Notes under the pieces: model-generated
Databases searched by the model: none
The model's input: only the letters and a program-made list of their open reading frames with translations
Told to the model about the DNA's origin: nothing
Assembly (NCBI RefSeq): GCF_002002905.1
Contig: NZ_CP019509.1
Location: forward strand, 1,674,001-1,738,000
DNA from: Aquaspirillum sp. LM1
GTDB taxonomy: Bacteria > Pseudomonadota > Gammaproteobacteria > Burkholderiales > Aquaspirillaceae
Direction of reading: 5' to 3'
DNA: 64,000 nt
Program-made: the position numbers and the translations under genes
Part shown: piece after piece, positions 38,275-47,232 of the stretch
Layout of the letters: each line of letters opens with the position of its first letter
Position numbering within the stretch: position 1 is the first letter of the stretch

Positions 38275-38346
38275 GCACGGATTTATTCAGCAAAATCAAA
38301 ACCCTGGATTCCCGCCTGCGCGGGAATGACGATTTTTGGCGTATCC
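38275..38346. repeat. Internally deleted miniature element between cmr6 and the DUF6602 gene
   Basis: Sequence CGGATTTATTCAGCAAAATC leads directly to the core ATTCCCGCCTGCGCGGGAAT and the end TTTTTGGCGTATCC, followed by TAGG. About 35 bp are missing relative to intact copies. Confidence 0.65.
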
Positions 38347-38378
38347 TAGGGTATGGTTTTTTTACGGGTGTGCGCCAG

Positions 38379-39407
38379 TCAATCAGCGTGTAATTTTCTC
38401 CAGGCTTTATAAGCATGGCTGTCTTTATCTTGCAAGGCCCAGTCTTTAAGCAATTTGGCGTGCTGCTCCTCCAATATGCACCGTATGGTGTCCCAAGGGG
38501 TATCAGGCCATTTTTGTGCAGCTTCTGTTTTGGTCTTGTTAAAATCCTTGCCAAATTTCTTGGCCAAAGTGCTGGATGGCAAGTCCAACCATTGCCGGAT
38601 TTGCTCGGTGGCGGACAGAGTTTGCTGGCGTTTGTCTTGGGTAAATTTTTCAGTGCGTGAGTGGTTTTCTCCCATCCGCCCATACCCCGCTGCGCGTTTA
38701 CCGCCAATGCCGACTCCGTGCAGGGCGGCTTTAAGCAGTTGCATGGCCAGTTCGGCCCAGGGTTGGCTGTCGGGGCATTCGCAGCCGATGTAAAAGAAAA
38801 ACTCGCCCTGCGTGGCCAGCTGGGCGTTGGGCACCGGGGTGTCGGTGTCGCTGGCCAGGGGGGCGTTGCCCTGGTAGTAATCCGGGTGGTGAACGGTGAC
38901 GACATCGGCCACAAAGGGAGTGTCCTGGCTGCCGGGGCGCCACCAGGCGTCGTGCCACACCAGGCCGCCGGGGCCGGCCAGTTCGCCTTCGTCCAGGCCA
39001 AACAGCATGGCCAGGTATTCTGCGCCCAGCCCGAGTTGCTGGGCGTAGGCGCGGACGCAGCCTTTGACGGCGCTGCCGGGGATCATCGGCATGCCGTAGC
39101 TGTGCTGGATGGCGACGCCGGTTTCCAGCGCGCTGGCGGCATTGCTGCCGATCAGCAGGCGCTGCGAGACGGTGGCGAACAGGGCGACGCCGGGCAGGGT
39201 TTTAACGGTTTCTTCCCAACGGCTGAAGGCTTTTTTATAAAGCGTGCTGGGCTGGATGGCGCATAGTTTATTGATGTGGCCGGTTTTATTGCCTTCGGCG
39301 TCGCCAGTGACAAAAGCGGGCCAGCCGCGTTGCAGCCACAGGCCGGCGTGGGCGTGATCTGCCTTGGGGGGTTGATCAGCCAGTTCTTCGCGCATCAGTG
39401 CGGTCAT
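38379..39407 (-). CDS. cmr6: Type III-B RAMP protein Cmr6
   Basis: The 342-residue RAMP protein caps the Cmr backbone near the crRNA 3' end. The first RAMP block reads VSQRLLIGSNAASALETGVAIQHSYG with MPMIPGSAVKGCVRAYA. The glycine-rich loop GIGGKRAAGYGRM lies after about 230 residues, as in Cmr6. The C-terminal ~90 residues are a lysine-rich helical extension. Its ATG overlaps the cmr5 stop (ATGA), so it belongs to the cmr operon and is its last cmr gene. Confidence 0.9.
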   Translation of the reverse strand: MTALMREELADQPPKADHAHAGLWLQRGWPAFVTGDAEGNKTGHINKLCAIQPSTLYKKAFSRWEETVKTLPGVALFATVSQRLLIGSNAASALETGVAIQHSYGMPMIPGSAVKGCVRAYAQQLGLGAEYLAMLFGLDEGELAGPGGLVWHDAWWRPGSQDTPFVADVVTVHHPDYYQGNAPLASDTDTPVPNAQLATQGEFFFYIGCECPDSQPWAELAMQLLKAALHGVGIGGKRAAGYGRMGENHSRTEKFTQDKRQQTLSATEQIRQWLDLPSSTLAKKFGKDFNKTKTEAAQKWPDTPWDTIRCILEEQHAKLLKDWALQDKDSHAYKAWRKLHAD

Positions 39408-39802
39408 GATTGCGCGCCCTCGGTGGTGGTGGGGGTTGGCGCCTCTGCTTGCTCTTCTTTCAGCAGGGCTTGGGCGTAGCGTTTCAGCCAGCCGCTGGCG
39501 TCCAGCGCCTGGCGGGTGAGTTGCTGATAGGTGGCCAGGCTGCTGTTAATCACATCAGTATGTAAAACCTCGCCACTGCTTTTACCCAGGATGCTGGCCA
39601 GATCAATCAGATACCGCTGATATTCGTTTTCGCCGCTGCTTTTTGCCTGCAAAAACCCGGTGGCCTGCGCCAGGCCGGATTGCAGCACCATGATAGGAAA
39701 ACTTAACGCCAGGGCGCGGTATTTGCTGGCATAAGGTTGTGAAACGACGGCGCTTACGCACGCGTGTGCGTTGGCGGCGTGTTGGCGGCTTCGCGTGTTC
39801 AT
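39404..39802 (-). CDS. cmr5: Type III-B small subunit Cmr5
   Basis: The 132-residue, mostly helical protein begins MNTRSRQHAANAHACVSAVV and contains YASKYRALALSFPIMVLQSGLAQATGFL, the Cmr5 signature helix pair. Cmr5 lines the minor filament that contacts the target RNA. Both ends overlap neighbouring genes by four bases (ATGA with cmr4 and with cmr6). The longer frame upstream is the end of cmr4 read out of phase and was not used. Confidence 0.9.
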   Translation of the reverse strand: MNTRSRQHAANAHACVSAVVSQPYASKYRALALSFPIMVLQSGLAQATGFLQAKSSGENEYQRYLIDLASILGKSSGEVLHTDVINSSLATYQQLTRQALDASGWLKRYAQALLKEEQAEAPTPTTTEGAQS

Positions 39803-40710
39803 GCTTGCCCGCCCCCTGCCGGTTTTGTGTTCAGCACCAGCCGGCACAGGCCACGGCCAATGGTGTGTTTGCCGCCCAGCTGCATCAGCTGCTCAGGCTG
39901 GCTAAAGCAGGTTTTGAATTTGTTTTGCATCTCTTGCGCGCTCCCGGCGCTGTTGCGCGACGGGCTAAACGCCAACATGCCCCACAGCACGCTTTCGGCG
40001 GGCAGGTTTTCTTCGTACCACAGCGCGCCAGTGGCCACGGTGCGGGTGTTGGGGTCGATGCGCACGCGGGCGCGGATTTCGGTGGCGGTGTCGGCCAAAA
40101 ACGAAAACACATTGTCCGGCAGGATGGCGAAGTGCTTAACAAACTCCTCCCGCCAGTCTGCGTCGTGGGGGTAGAGCACTTCAGCCAGGTGATGGCCCCA
40201 GGCCTTGGCTTCGGTGTGGTTTGGCTGAATGCTTAGGTCTAGGTCTTCCAGCAGCAATTTTTGATCGGCGCCCAGCACGCTGCACTTTGGCAGCGCGGCT
40301 TCGGTGTTGGTGTCGGCCAGGGTGGGGATGGGCAGTTGCTCCCGGTGTGCGGCGGGCAGGTCGCGGGCGTAGCGGCGCAGGATAAACGGGCAGGTGGCAA
40401 ACGCCACCACACCGCAAAATGCGCGCACCGGCAAAATCAGCAAATTGGCGTCACCCACCACCAGCGCGCCAGCGTGCGGATTGTCCATGCCGATGTTGTC
40501 CGGGCCAAACAGCGCGGGCAGGCTTTTGTCATCCAGGGTTTTTGCCTGCTTGGCGTGGTCGCGCAGCACGCCCTTCAGGCTGGAGCCGGGCAGCAGCGGC
40601 AGTTGGGTGGCGCGGGCGCGGGCAATGGGCAGGTCGATGGCGCCCACCCCCTGGCCTGTGCCGGCGTGCAGGGCGGACAAGGCGTGCAGATAAAACAGTT
40701 GATGTTCCAT
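39799..40710 (-). CDS. cmr4: Type III-B backbone and target-RNA endonuclease Cmr4
   Basis: The 303-residue Cas7-group RAMP protein forms the helical backbone and cuts target RNA every six bases. The start MEHQLFYLHALSALHAGTGQ places the catalytic Asp at residue 26 (GVGAIDLPIARARAT), the same number as the characterised Pyrococcus Cmr4. LPLLPGSSLKGVLRD and the C-terminal LGGKHTIGRGLCRLVL are further family blocks. An extended start at 40782 was rejected because it runs back into cmr3. RNase activity should therefore be intact. Confidence 0.93.
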   Translation of the reverse strand: MEHQLFYLHALSALHAGTGQGVGAIDLPIARARATQLPLLPGSSLKGVLRDHAKQAKTLDDKSLPALFGPDNIGMDNPHAGALVVGDANLLILPVRAFCGVVAFATCPFILRRYARDLPAAHREQLPIPTLADTNTEAALPKCSVLGADQKLLLEDLDLSIQPNHTEAKAWGHHLAEVLYPHDADWREEFVKHFAILPDNVFSFLADTATEIRARVRIDPNTRTVATGALWYEENLPAESVLWGMLAFSPSRNSAGSAQEMQNKFKTCFSQPEQLMQLGGKHTIGRGLCRLVLNTKPAGGGQA

Positions 40711-40727
40711 GTTCGGCAATCTCGGGG

Positions 40728-41954
40728 TCAGGCGGGTGGGGGCGTCCAGGCGGCGGGCAGGGCCAGGCCAAAACCGTCGCATTGGTCTTGTGGATCATCG
40801 CTGAGGGCTTGCGTCCACAACGGGCGCAATGCCTCGGCGCTAAGCTGGGCGGGGTGATCCAGCGTAAACCACAGCACCGCGCCGGCTTTCAGGGCTTTGC
40901 GCGCGGCGCGGGGTTGTTGCTTGGCCAAATCCCAGCCGGAGACTGGCTGCCAGCCGTGGGCGGCTATGGCGCGCAGGGTTAAGGTCAGGCCAGGGCAGCC
41001 GGGCGGCTGGCCGCTCAGGCGTCCGTTTTCTGTTTTGCTGTTCAACCAGCCAGGCAAGTGGCCGCCGGCAAACAGCGCCGGGGTGAGCAGGGTCAGGCGC
41101 AGGCCGCCTTGTTTGAGCATGCGGGCGATTTGATCTTCGCAGGGGCGCAGCCAGTGCGCCGGGGCGGCGTGGGCGTCCAGCGGGTGCAGGCGCGACAGCC
41201 GGCGCTCGCCGCCAAAGGTGGCCAGCCGCGACACCAGCGGCTTGGGCGAGCTGGCCAGCCACACCAGCTCGCGCGTGGCCCAGCCGCCGTCGGCTTGCCG
41301 CTGCGGGGCCAAATCCAGCCCGGCGGTTTGAAACAGCTGGCCATCGGCGGCGGCCTGGCTCTCGGGGGTGATGGCCACATGGGTGCGCACGCTGTCGGTG
41401 AGCGCCCTCAGGCCGCTGTTGTTGAGCGCTTCCAGGGTGATGTTTTCGTCGTCGCCCTGGCTCCAGCGCACCAGCTCGGTCAGCGGCCAATACTGCGGGC
41501 CGGTGGCGGGTTTGCCGGGGTTTTGGGCCATTTCTTCGATGTTCCACACCGGCAGCAAGCCAGCGGGCAAATCGCAGCCTATTGTGTCTGGCAGCGGCTG
41601 CGGGCTGCGGCGGCGCAGGAGGGGGTGGGGCGCTTGTTGCCCATCGGTTTGCCCGTTTTGTTTGTCTGGCTGGACTGTCACATATTGGGCATCGGCCGGC
41701 GCGGGGGCCAGCGGAATCAGCGTGTTGTCTGGCTCGCGCCAGGCCAGCAGCGGGCCATAGGCGGCAATCTGGTGGAGCTCGGGGCTGAACGCCTCGCCCT
41801 GCTGCTCGGCCCACAGGCTGCGCAGCAGGCCGGCCAGGCTGGAAGGCAGCGGAAACGCCGCGCCGTCGGCGCCGGCATTCACGCCAAACGGCTTGCCCGA
41901 GCGAAACACCAGCGGGGCCAGGGCCTCCAGCTGGTAATGAAACAAGTCGCTCAT
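40728..41954 (-). CDS. cmr3: Type III-B RAMP protein Cmr3
   Basis: The 408-residue Cas5-group protein holds the crRNA 5' handle and touches Cas10. It starts MSDLFHYQLEALAPLVFRSGKPFG, the usual Cmr3 opening, with FPLPSSLAGLLRSLWAE as first RAMP block. A disordered linker around residues 100-115 (DKQNGQTDGQQAPHP) and the late block AGAVLWFTLDHPAQ follow. The start overlaps the cmr2 stop (ATGA); 17 bases separate it from cmr4. Homology is clear from order and motifs. Confidence 0.9.
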   Translation of the reverse strand: MSDLFHYQLEALAPLVFRSGKPFGVNAGADGAAFPLPSSLAGLLRSLWAEQQGEAFSPELHQIAAYGPLLAWREPDNTLIPLAPAPADAQYVTVQPDKQNGQTDGQQAPHPLLRRRSPQPLPDTIGCDLPAGLLPVWNIEEMAQNPGKPATGPQYWPLTELVRWSQGDDENITLEALNNSGLRALTDSVRTHVAITPESQAAADGQLFQTAGLDLAPQRQADGGWATRELVWLASSPKPLVSRLATFGGERRLSRLHPLDAHAAPAHWLRPCEDQIARMLKQGGLRLTLLTPALFAGGHLPGWLNSKTENGRLSGQPPGCPGLTLTLRAIAAHGWQPVSGWDLAKQQPRAARKALKAGAVLWFTLDHPAQLSAEALRPLWTQALSDDPQDQCDGFGLALPAAWTPPPA

Positions 41955-43948
41955 GCCAATTCTCCCAAATCCTGACGGGTTTTGCTGGCCAGCCAGTGGC
42001 TGACGTAAAGCTCGTGGGCCAGCTCGCGAGCGGCGCTGTCGGAGTGTTGCTTGTGCAAGGTGGCCAGCCGGTCTTTCAGGCATCGCTGCCAGTGCGCGCG
42101 GGCTTGTGCCTGGATTTCCGGTTTGCTGCTGTTTTCGGCAATCTGCGTCGGGTCGGAGCGAAATTCGGTGCGGGCAAACAGCCGGATGAATTCGGCTTCC
42201 AGCATGGCGGCGGAATGCCTGGCCCGCTCACCTGCCTCCACTAGCGCCAGCGCATCGTGCGCCAGCCGGCTGGGCAGCAGCTGCTGCAAAAAGCCCTGCT
42301 GCCATTGCTGCAAGGCTTTTTGTCCATCGTGATCGTCCCAGCGGCGGCGCAAGCTCAGCTCGGCGTTGTTGCGGCTGCGCAGGTAAATGCCCAGCGCATT
42401 GCGCGGCTGGGTGTGCTGGTTGCCCTTGGCCAGTTGCTCGGCGCGCTTGGTCAAGCCCTCCTTGGCCAGTTTTTCGGCGCGCTTGGCCAAATCGCGCAGG
42501 GTGTTCAGGGTTTCTTGCATATGGCCAATGCCCAGGCCCACGCTCAGGGTGGGATAGTGGTCGTGGGGAAGGTCAAGCGGAATTTTTTTAATGCATGCGG
42601 CCAGGATGTGGGCAAAATTTTTGCGCAGCGCATCGGCGCATGCCCATGCCTGATCCAGCGGAACCAAGGCCAGCACATCGTCGCCGCCAGCGTAAATCAC
42701 ATGGCCGTGGTGCTTACGCGCCACCTCGGCAGCGCCCCCGGCAAAATCAGCCAGCGCTCGCGACACTTGCTGATGATGCTCGGGGCTGCCGATGTGCTCC
42801 AGCAGCGCGCCCATCTGGTCGCCATCGGCTTGCAGCACGGCCATATACGGCGTGGGTTCGCCGTAGGCGCGCCAGATTGGGGTGAGTGTGTCTGCCAGCG
42901 TTGTCAGTTTTTCTGCCAGCGCGTTGAGGTGGTCATCTGTCAGATTTTTCAGCTCGCGCTGCGCCACCGCCAGCCGGGCGCGGTAGAGCAAGGCGCCGTC
43001 AAACGGTAGAGTCTGATAATCACCGCTATTGCCTGTCACCCGAGACGCCAGCCCCAATAAACTGGCATCTTTCTCGGCCGTCCCAGCCAGCTGTTTTCCC
43101 GCCTGATAAACCGCCTCATACGCCATGCGCAAACGGTCTTGCTCTGTGTCGGGCAATTGCCGCAGCCAGCTGTCTGCGGCAATGCGCGACACCGGGGTAA
43201 ATTGCTCGGCCTTGACCGCCAGCCGCTTGATCAGCCCCATGCAATCCAGCTGCTCGCCTGGGTTCAGCCCGAGTTTCAGCTCACGCTGAAAGGCAGCATG
43301 GATGGGCTCGGGCTCTGTGTTGGGCGCAGGCGCCAGCACGGTTTCCCGCGCGCCATCCAGCGACGACTTGGGCAGGCCAAACCCTGCGGCATCATCCCGG
43401 TGGCTGGCCAGCTGGGCAAAATCACGGGTGGCCTTGCGCGCTTGCAACGCCAGATTGGCGCGCCGCACGGCCTGGCTATAGCTGATTTTCGCCTGTTCGT
43501 CTTGTGTCGCCCAGCCGGCATAGCATTCCAGATAATCAATCAGTTGCTTGTGCCACAGGGCGTTATTCAGCATCAGCCCGGTATCCGCGCGGCGCGTGTT
43601 AAAGCAGCTCTTCGTTTCGGCAGCCAGCTCGCTCAAGCGCCGCTGCGCCGCCTGGCGCGCCTGCTGAATCCGCTCGCCAATCTGCTCAGCGCTGGGCTGG
43701 CCGGCGAGGTTGGCTTGCAGTTTGTTGGCGACAGACAAAAGCGAATTTGGCTGTAACAGCGCGTTGGGGTCGGTTTTTGCCACCGCCGGAAACACCAGCT
43801 CGACGCCAGGTAGCTGATACAGCGCCAGCGCGGCGGCCTTGCACACCTCCGACAGCAACCACGAGCCACTCCATAAATCCCGGCTGCGCCGCGCGGCGGC
43901 GATAAAATCCTGCACTGGGCCAAAAGAAAGGATGAGGACGGTGGTCAT
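41951..43948 (-). CDS. cas10: Type III-B large subunit Cas10/Cmr2 with active cyclase motif
   Basis: The 665-residue protein starts MTTVLILSFGPVQDFIAAARRSRDLWSGSWLLSE, the Cmr2 N-terminal pattern without an N-terminal HD nuclease motif. The Palm domain has LQADGDQMGALL (373-384) and the cyclase motif YAGGDDVLAL with GGDD at 421-424. The GGDD is intact, so the complex should make cyclic oligoadenylates when it binds target RNA, but ssDNA cleavage by Cas10 is not expected. The C-terminal helical D4 domain follows. It overlaps cmr1 and cmr3 by four bases each. Confidence 0.95.
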   Translation of the reverse strand: MTTVLILSFGPVQDFIAAARRSRDLWSGSWLLSEVCKAAALALYQLPGVELVFPAVAKTDPNALLQPNSLLSVANKLQANLAGQPSAEQIGERIQQARQAAQRRLSELAAETKSCFNTRRADTGLMLNNALWHKQLIDYLECYAGWATQDEQAKISYSQAVRRANLALQARKATRDFAQLASHRDDAAGFGLPKSSLDGARETVLAPAPNTEPEPIHAAFQRELKLGLNPGEQLDCMGLIKRLAVKAEQFTPVSRIAADSWLRQLPDTEQDRLRMAYEAVYQAGKQLAGTAEKDASLLGLASRVTGNSGDYQTLPFDGALLYRARLAVAQRELKNLTDDHLNALAEKLTTLADTLTPIWRAYGEPTPYMAVLQADGDQMGALLEHIGSPEHHQQVSRALADFAGGAAEVARKHHGHVIYAGGDDVLALVPLDQAWACADALRKNFAHILAACIKKIPLDLPHDHYPTLSVGLGIGHMQETLNTLRDLAKRAEKLAKEGLTKRAEQLAKGNQHTQPRNALGIYLRSRNNAELSLRRRWDDHDGQKALQQWQQGFLQQLLPSRLAHDALALVEAGERARHSAAMLEAEFIRLFARTEFRSDPTQIAENSSKPEIQAQARAHWQRCLKDRLATLHKQHSDSAARELAHELYVSHWLASKTRQDLGELA

Positions 43949-45219
43949 GAGTTTGTCTGGCTCGGATAAGTTTTAAAGTATTGCAGAAACGCCAACAGTG
44001 GGTTGTTCTGGTTTTGCGCGTGCATGGGGGGGATATTCACAGCCTGTGCGGCATCCCACCATTCGCCAGGGTTTGTGACGGTTCCATCGGGTTGGGTGAC
44101 AGCCAAATCCAGGATTTTTTCATATGGCAGCAGCAATGCCGCCGCTCGCCATGTATTACCCTGCTTGATCGGGCGCAAAATCAGCGGGCTGGCCAAGCGT
44201 TCGCACACAACAGGCGACATGATGCTCTGGCCGGGGGTTTGCACGTATTTGACAGGCTGTAAAGAGAAATCAGACGGGTCTTGTCTGTCTTTGAAATGAA
44301 AAATAATCGGCATGCCAAATGCTGCACGCGGAAAGACATTACCTGCTGTATGTTCGGGAGCGTGATAGTTGTGATGGCGGCCTGTCAGGCGACGAATAGC
44401 ATCTGCCTCTGGCCAATGGCTGCGGCCAGGATAGCGTGTCTCGCCCCTGTTGCGCCCTGGCTTGCCTTGCCGAAAATCACGCAAGGCTTTAATACCCAAG
44501 TTCCAAGCTTGCTGTGCATCATGCTTTTGGGTTCTATTTAAAATAAATTGACAGCCAGCCGCTTTTATTTCTTCATCAGTCACCACCGGTAGGCCAGACA
44601 CCGATACCGCCCCAAACCCGCGCCGGGTTCGCGCTCCTACACCGCCAAAACTGGCCCACCAACGCACGGCGTCTGTTACCTCCTGTTTTTGCGTATCAGA
44701 GAGGGACAGACAGCAACCCATGCGCAAGACCCAAGGGGTGGGGCAATCATTTATCTTGACTTCATCTACCTTCCCACCGCCTAAAGCATAGGAATTAATA
44801 TTTCCCGCCTCTGTGAGTTTTAGTGGTTTATCGTGCTTTACCTCCACCCACACTTGGCTTGCCTGCGGCGGCGTGCCCAAACCGCCCCACAGGGCGAATT
44901 CTTCCTCGCGCATCTTTTCAGTATTATTTTTCAGCCGCTTGCTGGCCAGCAGCCGCCACCAAAAGCGCAGTTGGCCGCGAATGGCGCTGGCGCGAATGGG
45001 CATGCGCTGATCCACCTGGCCGGCAACCACCCCGCCGCCAAATAACGGCGTCACCAGCTGGCATTCGTAACTTTCCCAGTGAATTGGCTCAGCGTCGCGG
45101 GCCTCTTGACTGTCCAGCCATGTTGTCTTGTTTTGGACTTCTTCCAGCGAAGCCACACGCAAGGCCGGTGGGGGGCTGGGCTCGGCACTGGAAATCGGGG
45201 GCAAACGGCGAAGCGGCAT
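43945..45219 (-). CDS. cmr1: Type III-B RAMP protein Cmr1
   Basis: The 424-residue RAMP protein binds the crRNA 3' region. The first block reads YECQLVTPLFGGGVVAGQVDQRMPIRASAIRGQLRFWWR, quoted here in part: RASAIRGQLRFWWRLLAS is diagnostic for Cmr1. RWWASFGGVGARTRRGFGAV is the glycine-rich loop. ATG 45219 was preferred over a GTG nine bases upstream. It follows cas6 after 42 bases and overlaps cas10 by four, so it opens the tightly packed cmr block. Confidence 0.9.
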   Translation of the reverse strand: MPLRRLPPISSAEPSPPPALRVASLEEVQNKTTWLDSQEARDAEPIHWESYECQLVTPLFGGGVVAGQVDQRMPIRASAIRGQLRFWWRLLASKRLKNNTEKMREEEFALWGGLGTPPQASQVWVEVKHDKPLKLTEAGNINSYALGGGKVDEVKINDCPTPWVLRMGCCLSLSDTQKQEVTDAVRWWASFGGVGARTRRGFGAVSVSGLPVVTDEEIKAAGCQFILNRTQKHDAQQAWNLGIKALRDFRQGKPGRNRGETRYPGRSHWPEADAIRRLTGRHHNYHAPEHTAGNVFPRAAFGMPIIFHFKDRQDPSDFSLQPVKYVQTPGQSIMSPVVCERLASPLILRPIKQGNTWRAAALLLPYEKILDLAVTQPDGTVTNPGEWWDAAQAVNIPPMHAQNQNNPLLAFLQYFKTYPSQTNS

Positions 45220-45261
45220 ACAGGCCACCTTTGAAATAACAGGAATTCCGGTTGAAAAAAA

Positions 45262-46143
45262 TCAATCCAGCCATTCGGCGTGCAGGCAGCCAAAGCCAAA
45301 GGTGGTTTTGCCGCCCAGTTGCAGCACCTCGCCCAGCGCCAGCAGGCCGCTGAGCGGGGCAAGCTCGCCGTGCAGCTCCAGCAGGCCGGTGAGGCCGCCA
45401 AACACCATATGCTGCTGGCTGCGCGAAGAGCGGCGGGCGATGTTGCGCCAGCTAAGCTGCGCCTGGCCCAGTTGCAGTGCGTCGGCGGCCTGGCGCTGGG
45501 CGGCCAGCTCGGCTTCGCTCAGCGGAAAAGGCTCGCCTGCCGCATCGCACAGCTGGCCCAGCCGGGTGTGCAGGCGGCGCACCAGCTGAGGGGCGTTCAA
45601 CGACAGGCACAGTTGATTGTTATCTTTGATGCGCAGCGGGCTGCGCAAATGCAGACGCAGGCCGCGCGCCGGGCGGCGGCGGCTAAGCCAGTGCGCCGCC
45701 GGCAGCGTCTGCGGCCAGGCGGTCAGCCCATGGCTGGCTTGCCAGAACGGCGCAGGCGCGCCGGCCACGCTGGCGCTTTCCACCCGAAACAAGCCGCGCC
45801 CCTGGCCCAGCCCCAGCGCGCCCAGCGCGGCAAACGCCTGCACGCACAGCTGGGCGTGGGCGCTGGCCGGGCCAAACAGGGTAAAGCCCAGCGCAAACGG
45901 CTGCCCCGGCAACACGGGCGCTGTTGGCGTGTGCAGCGCATACAAACGCCCCAGACGCGCCTGCTCGGCAAACAGCAAATCAAACAAGGCCGGCAACTGG
46001 CGCTTGAGCGCCACCCCAAAGCCACTGCGCCACAGCGGGCCGGCAAAGTCATCCAGCCGCAAGCTGTCGGACACGCAACCCAACTGCACCGGCAAACAGT
46101 GTAAGCCGGTTTCTGCTGGGGCGGCGCTGGGTAAGAAGCGCAT
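45262..46143 (-). CDS. cas6: CRISPR RNA-processing endoribonuclease Cas6
   Basis: The 293-residue protein has the PF10040-type Cas6 C-terminal domain. QLSWRNIARRSSRSQQHMVFGGLTG and LLALGEVLQLGGKTTFGFGCL end with the glycine-rich loop seen in this group. The N-terminal half has a second ferredoxin-like fold (PLWRSGFGVALKRQLPALFDLLF). It should cut pre-crRNA from the three arrays at the ATTAAGAC handle. The catalytic residues are not obvious by eye; His258-type candidates lie in SQQHMVFG. It is the first gene of the operon, about 280 bp from the distal end of array 2. Confidence 0.85.
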   Translation of the reverse strand: MRFLPSAAPAETGLHCLPVQLGCVSDSLRLDDFAGPLWRSGFGVALKRQLPALFDLLFAEQARLGRLYALHTPTAPVLPGQPFALGFTLFGPASAHAQLCVQAFAALGALGLGQGRGLFRVESASVAGAPAPFWQASHGLTAWPQTLPAAHWLSRRRPARGLRLHLRSPLRIKDNNQLCLSLNAPQLVRRLHTRLGQLCDAAGEPFPLSEAELAAQRQAADALQLGQAQLSWRNIARRSSRSQQHMVFGGLTGLLELHGELAPLSGLLALGEVLQLGGKTTFGFGCLHAEWLD

Positions 46144-46352
46144 CGGTTTTTACCTGGTTGATGTGTCTGCACGCCTCGTGGCGTGCGGGAGAGGAGGGCT
46201 GCTTATGCATCGTACATTGATGGTGTTGGCATGACAAGCGGCCAGCAAAAGAAACTGTGGCGGGTAGACGGTGATAAGCGGACGAGAGGGAAGGCGATCG
46301 GGATGGCGGTGGAAGAGGGTCTGGATGTGATTGGCGTGGCGTGTTAGCGGAT

Positions 46353-46381
46353 TTTTTATGTAAACAGGTTTATATGGGCAA
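46353..46381 (-). promoter_or_regulatory. Possible cas6-cmr operon promoter
   Basis: On the minus strand TTGCCC (46381-46376) and TAAAAA (46358-46353) are 17 bases apart, about 210 bases before cas6. The sequence between 46144 and 46419 shows no gene. Weak motif evidence. Confidence 0.3.
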
Positions 46382-46419
46382 GGAAAAACCAGGCGGTGGT
46401 GAGCGGGCCTGGTTGAAAG

Positions 46420-47049
46420 GACTAATCCCTTAGAGATCAGGGAAACCACTAGGGACGCGCTGATTTATTCAGAAAAACCGTTTTTGCCAAAAACAAAACC
46501 CAGCAAAATCAACACCCTGGATTCCCGCCTTCGCGGGAATGACGATTTTTTCAGCGTATCCCTAGAGCCATGGTTTTTCGTATGACCTGATTGCTTCTGG
46601 GTCTTAATCCCTTAGAGATCAGGGAAACCACTAGAGATCGTCGAGCGCATTAAGGCGGACGTTTCAACGTCTTAATCCCTTAGAGATCAGGGAAACCACT
46701 AGAGGGCATCATTTGCTTTGATGTAAATTCATTTACTGTCTTAATCCCTTAGAGATCAGGGAAACCACTAGAGGGCAACGAGAGACTAAAGGTAGCGTTA
46801 AAAACGTCTTAATCCCTTAGAGATCAGGGAAACCACTAGAGAAACGATTTTGTACGGGCACAGAACCAACTGAAGTCTTAATCCCTTAGAGATCAGGGAA
46901 ACCACTAGAGTCTAAGAGTAATTTATAAATGTCAGCATAATGAGTCTTAATCCCTTAGAGATCAGGGAAACCACTAGAGAAAAATGCCCGGAGTGCAACA
47001 GCTCAGGCGTTGCGTCTTAATCCCTTAGAGATCAGGGAAACCACTAGAG
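46420..47049 (-). CRISPR. CRISPR array 2 (8 repeats, 7 spacers; distal repeat degenerate and interrupted)
   Basis: Seven perfect 36-bp repeats start at 46601, 46669, 46738, 46806, 46875, 46944 and 47014, with spacers of 32-34 bp. The leftmost repeat (from 46420) has lost its first bases, reading GACTAATCCC, and is split by a miniature element at its CTAG. Rejoining it gives a normal repeat and a 33-bp first spacer (46568-46600). The leader is at the right, so the degenerate repeat is the oldest end. The array lies between cas6 and the TIR-SAVED gene. Confidence 0.97.
46453..46561. mobile_element. 109-bp miniature element inserted in a CRISPR repeat
   Basis: It runs from GGACGCGCTGATTTATTC to TTTTTTCAGCGTATCC, identical in length to the copy at 3583. 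CTAG, part of the repeat's CCACTAGAG end, is duplicated at 46449-46452 and 46562-46565. Excision of the element and one CTAG restores the repeat exactly, which fixes both the element's borders and its 4-bp target duplication. Confidence 0.92.
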
Positions 47050-47185
47050 AGCACCCCCTGTTTTTCCCTCACAAAATCAAAGCCTTGCAAGGGGCGTTCC
47101 CAACTTTTCGCCCACTCCGGCGAGATGTCTCTCCAGACCAGGCAAAAAGCGCCCTCATGATAGCGCTGGCCATGCTGTTTGCCTA
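47050..47185 (-). promoter_or_regulatory. Leader and promoter of CRISPR array 2
   Basis: It is homologous to the leader of array 1 (AGCACCCCCTGTTTTTC, GCGTTCCCAACTTTTCGCC, GAGATGTCTC). The promoter on the minus strand is TAGGCA, 17 bases, TATCAT (47185-47157). The TIR-SAVED stop codon is 48 bases upstream of it. Confidence 0.7.
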
Positions 47186-47232
47186 GCAAAAAATTGGCGC
47201 TGGCCGGTTTTGTTGCCTGTTGCCCCAGTTGA

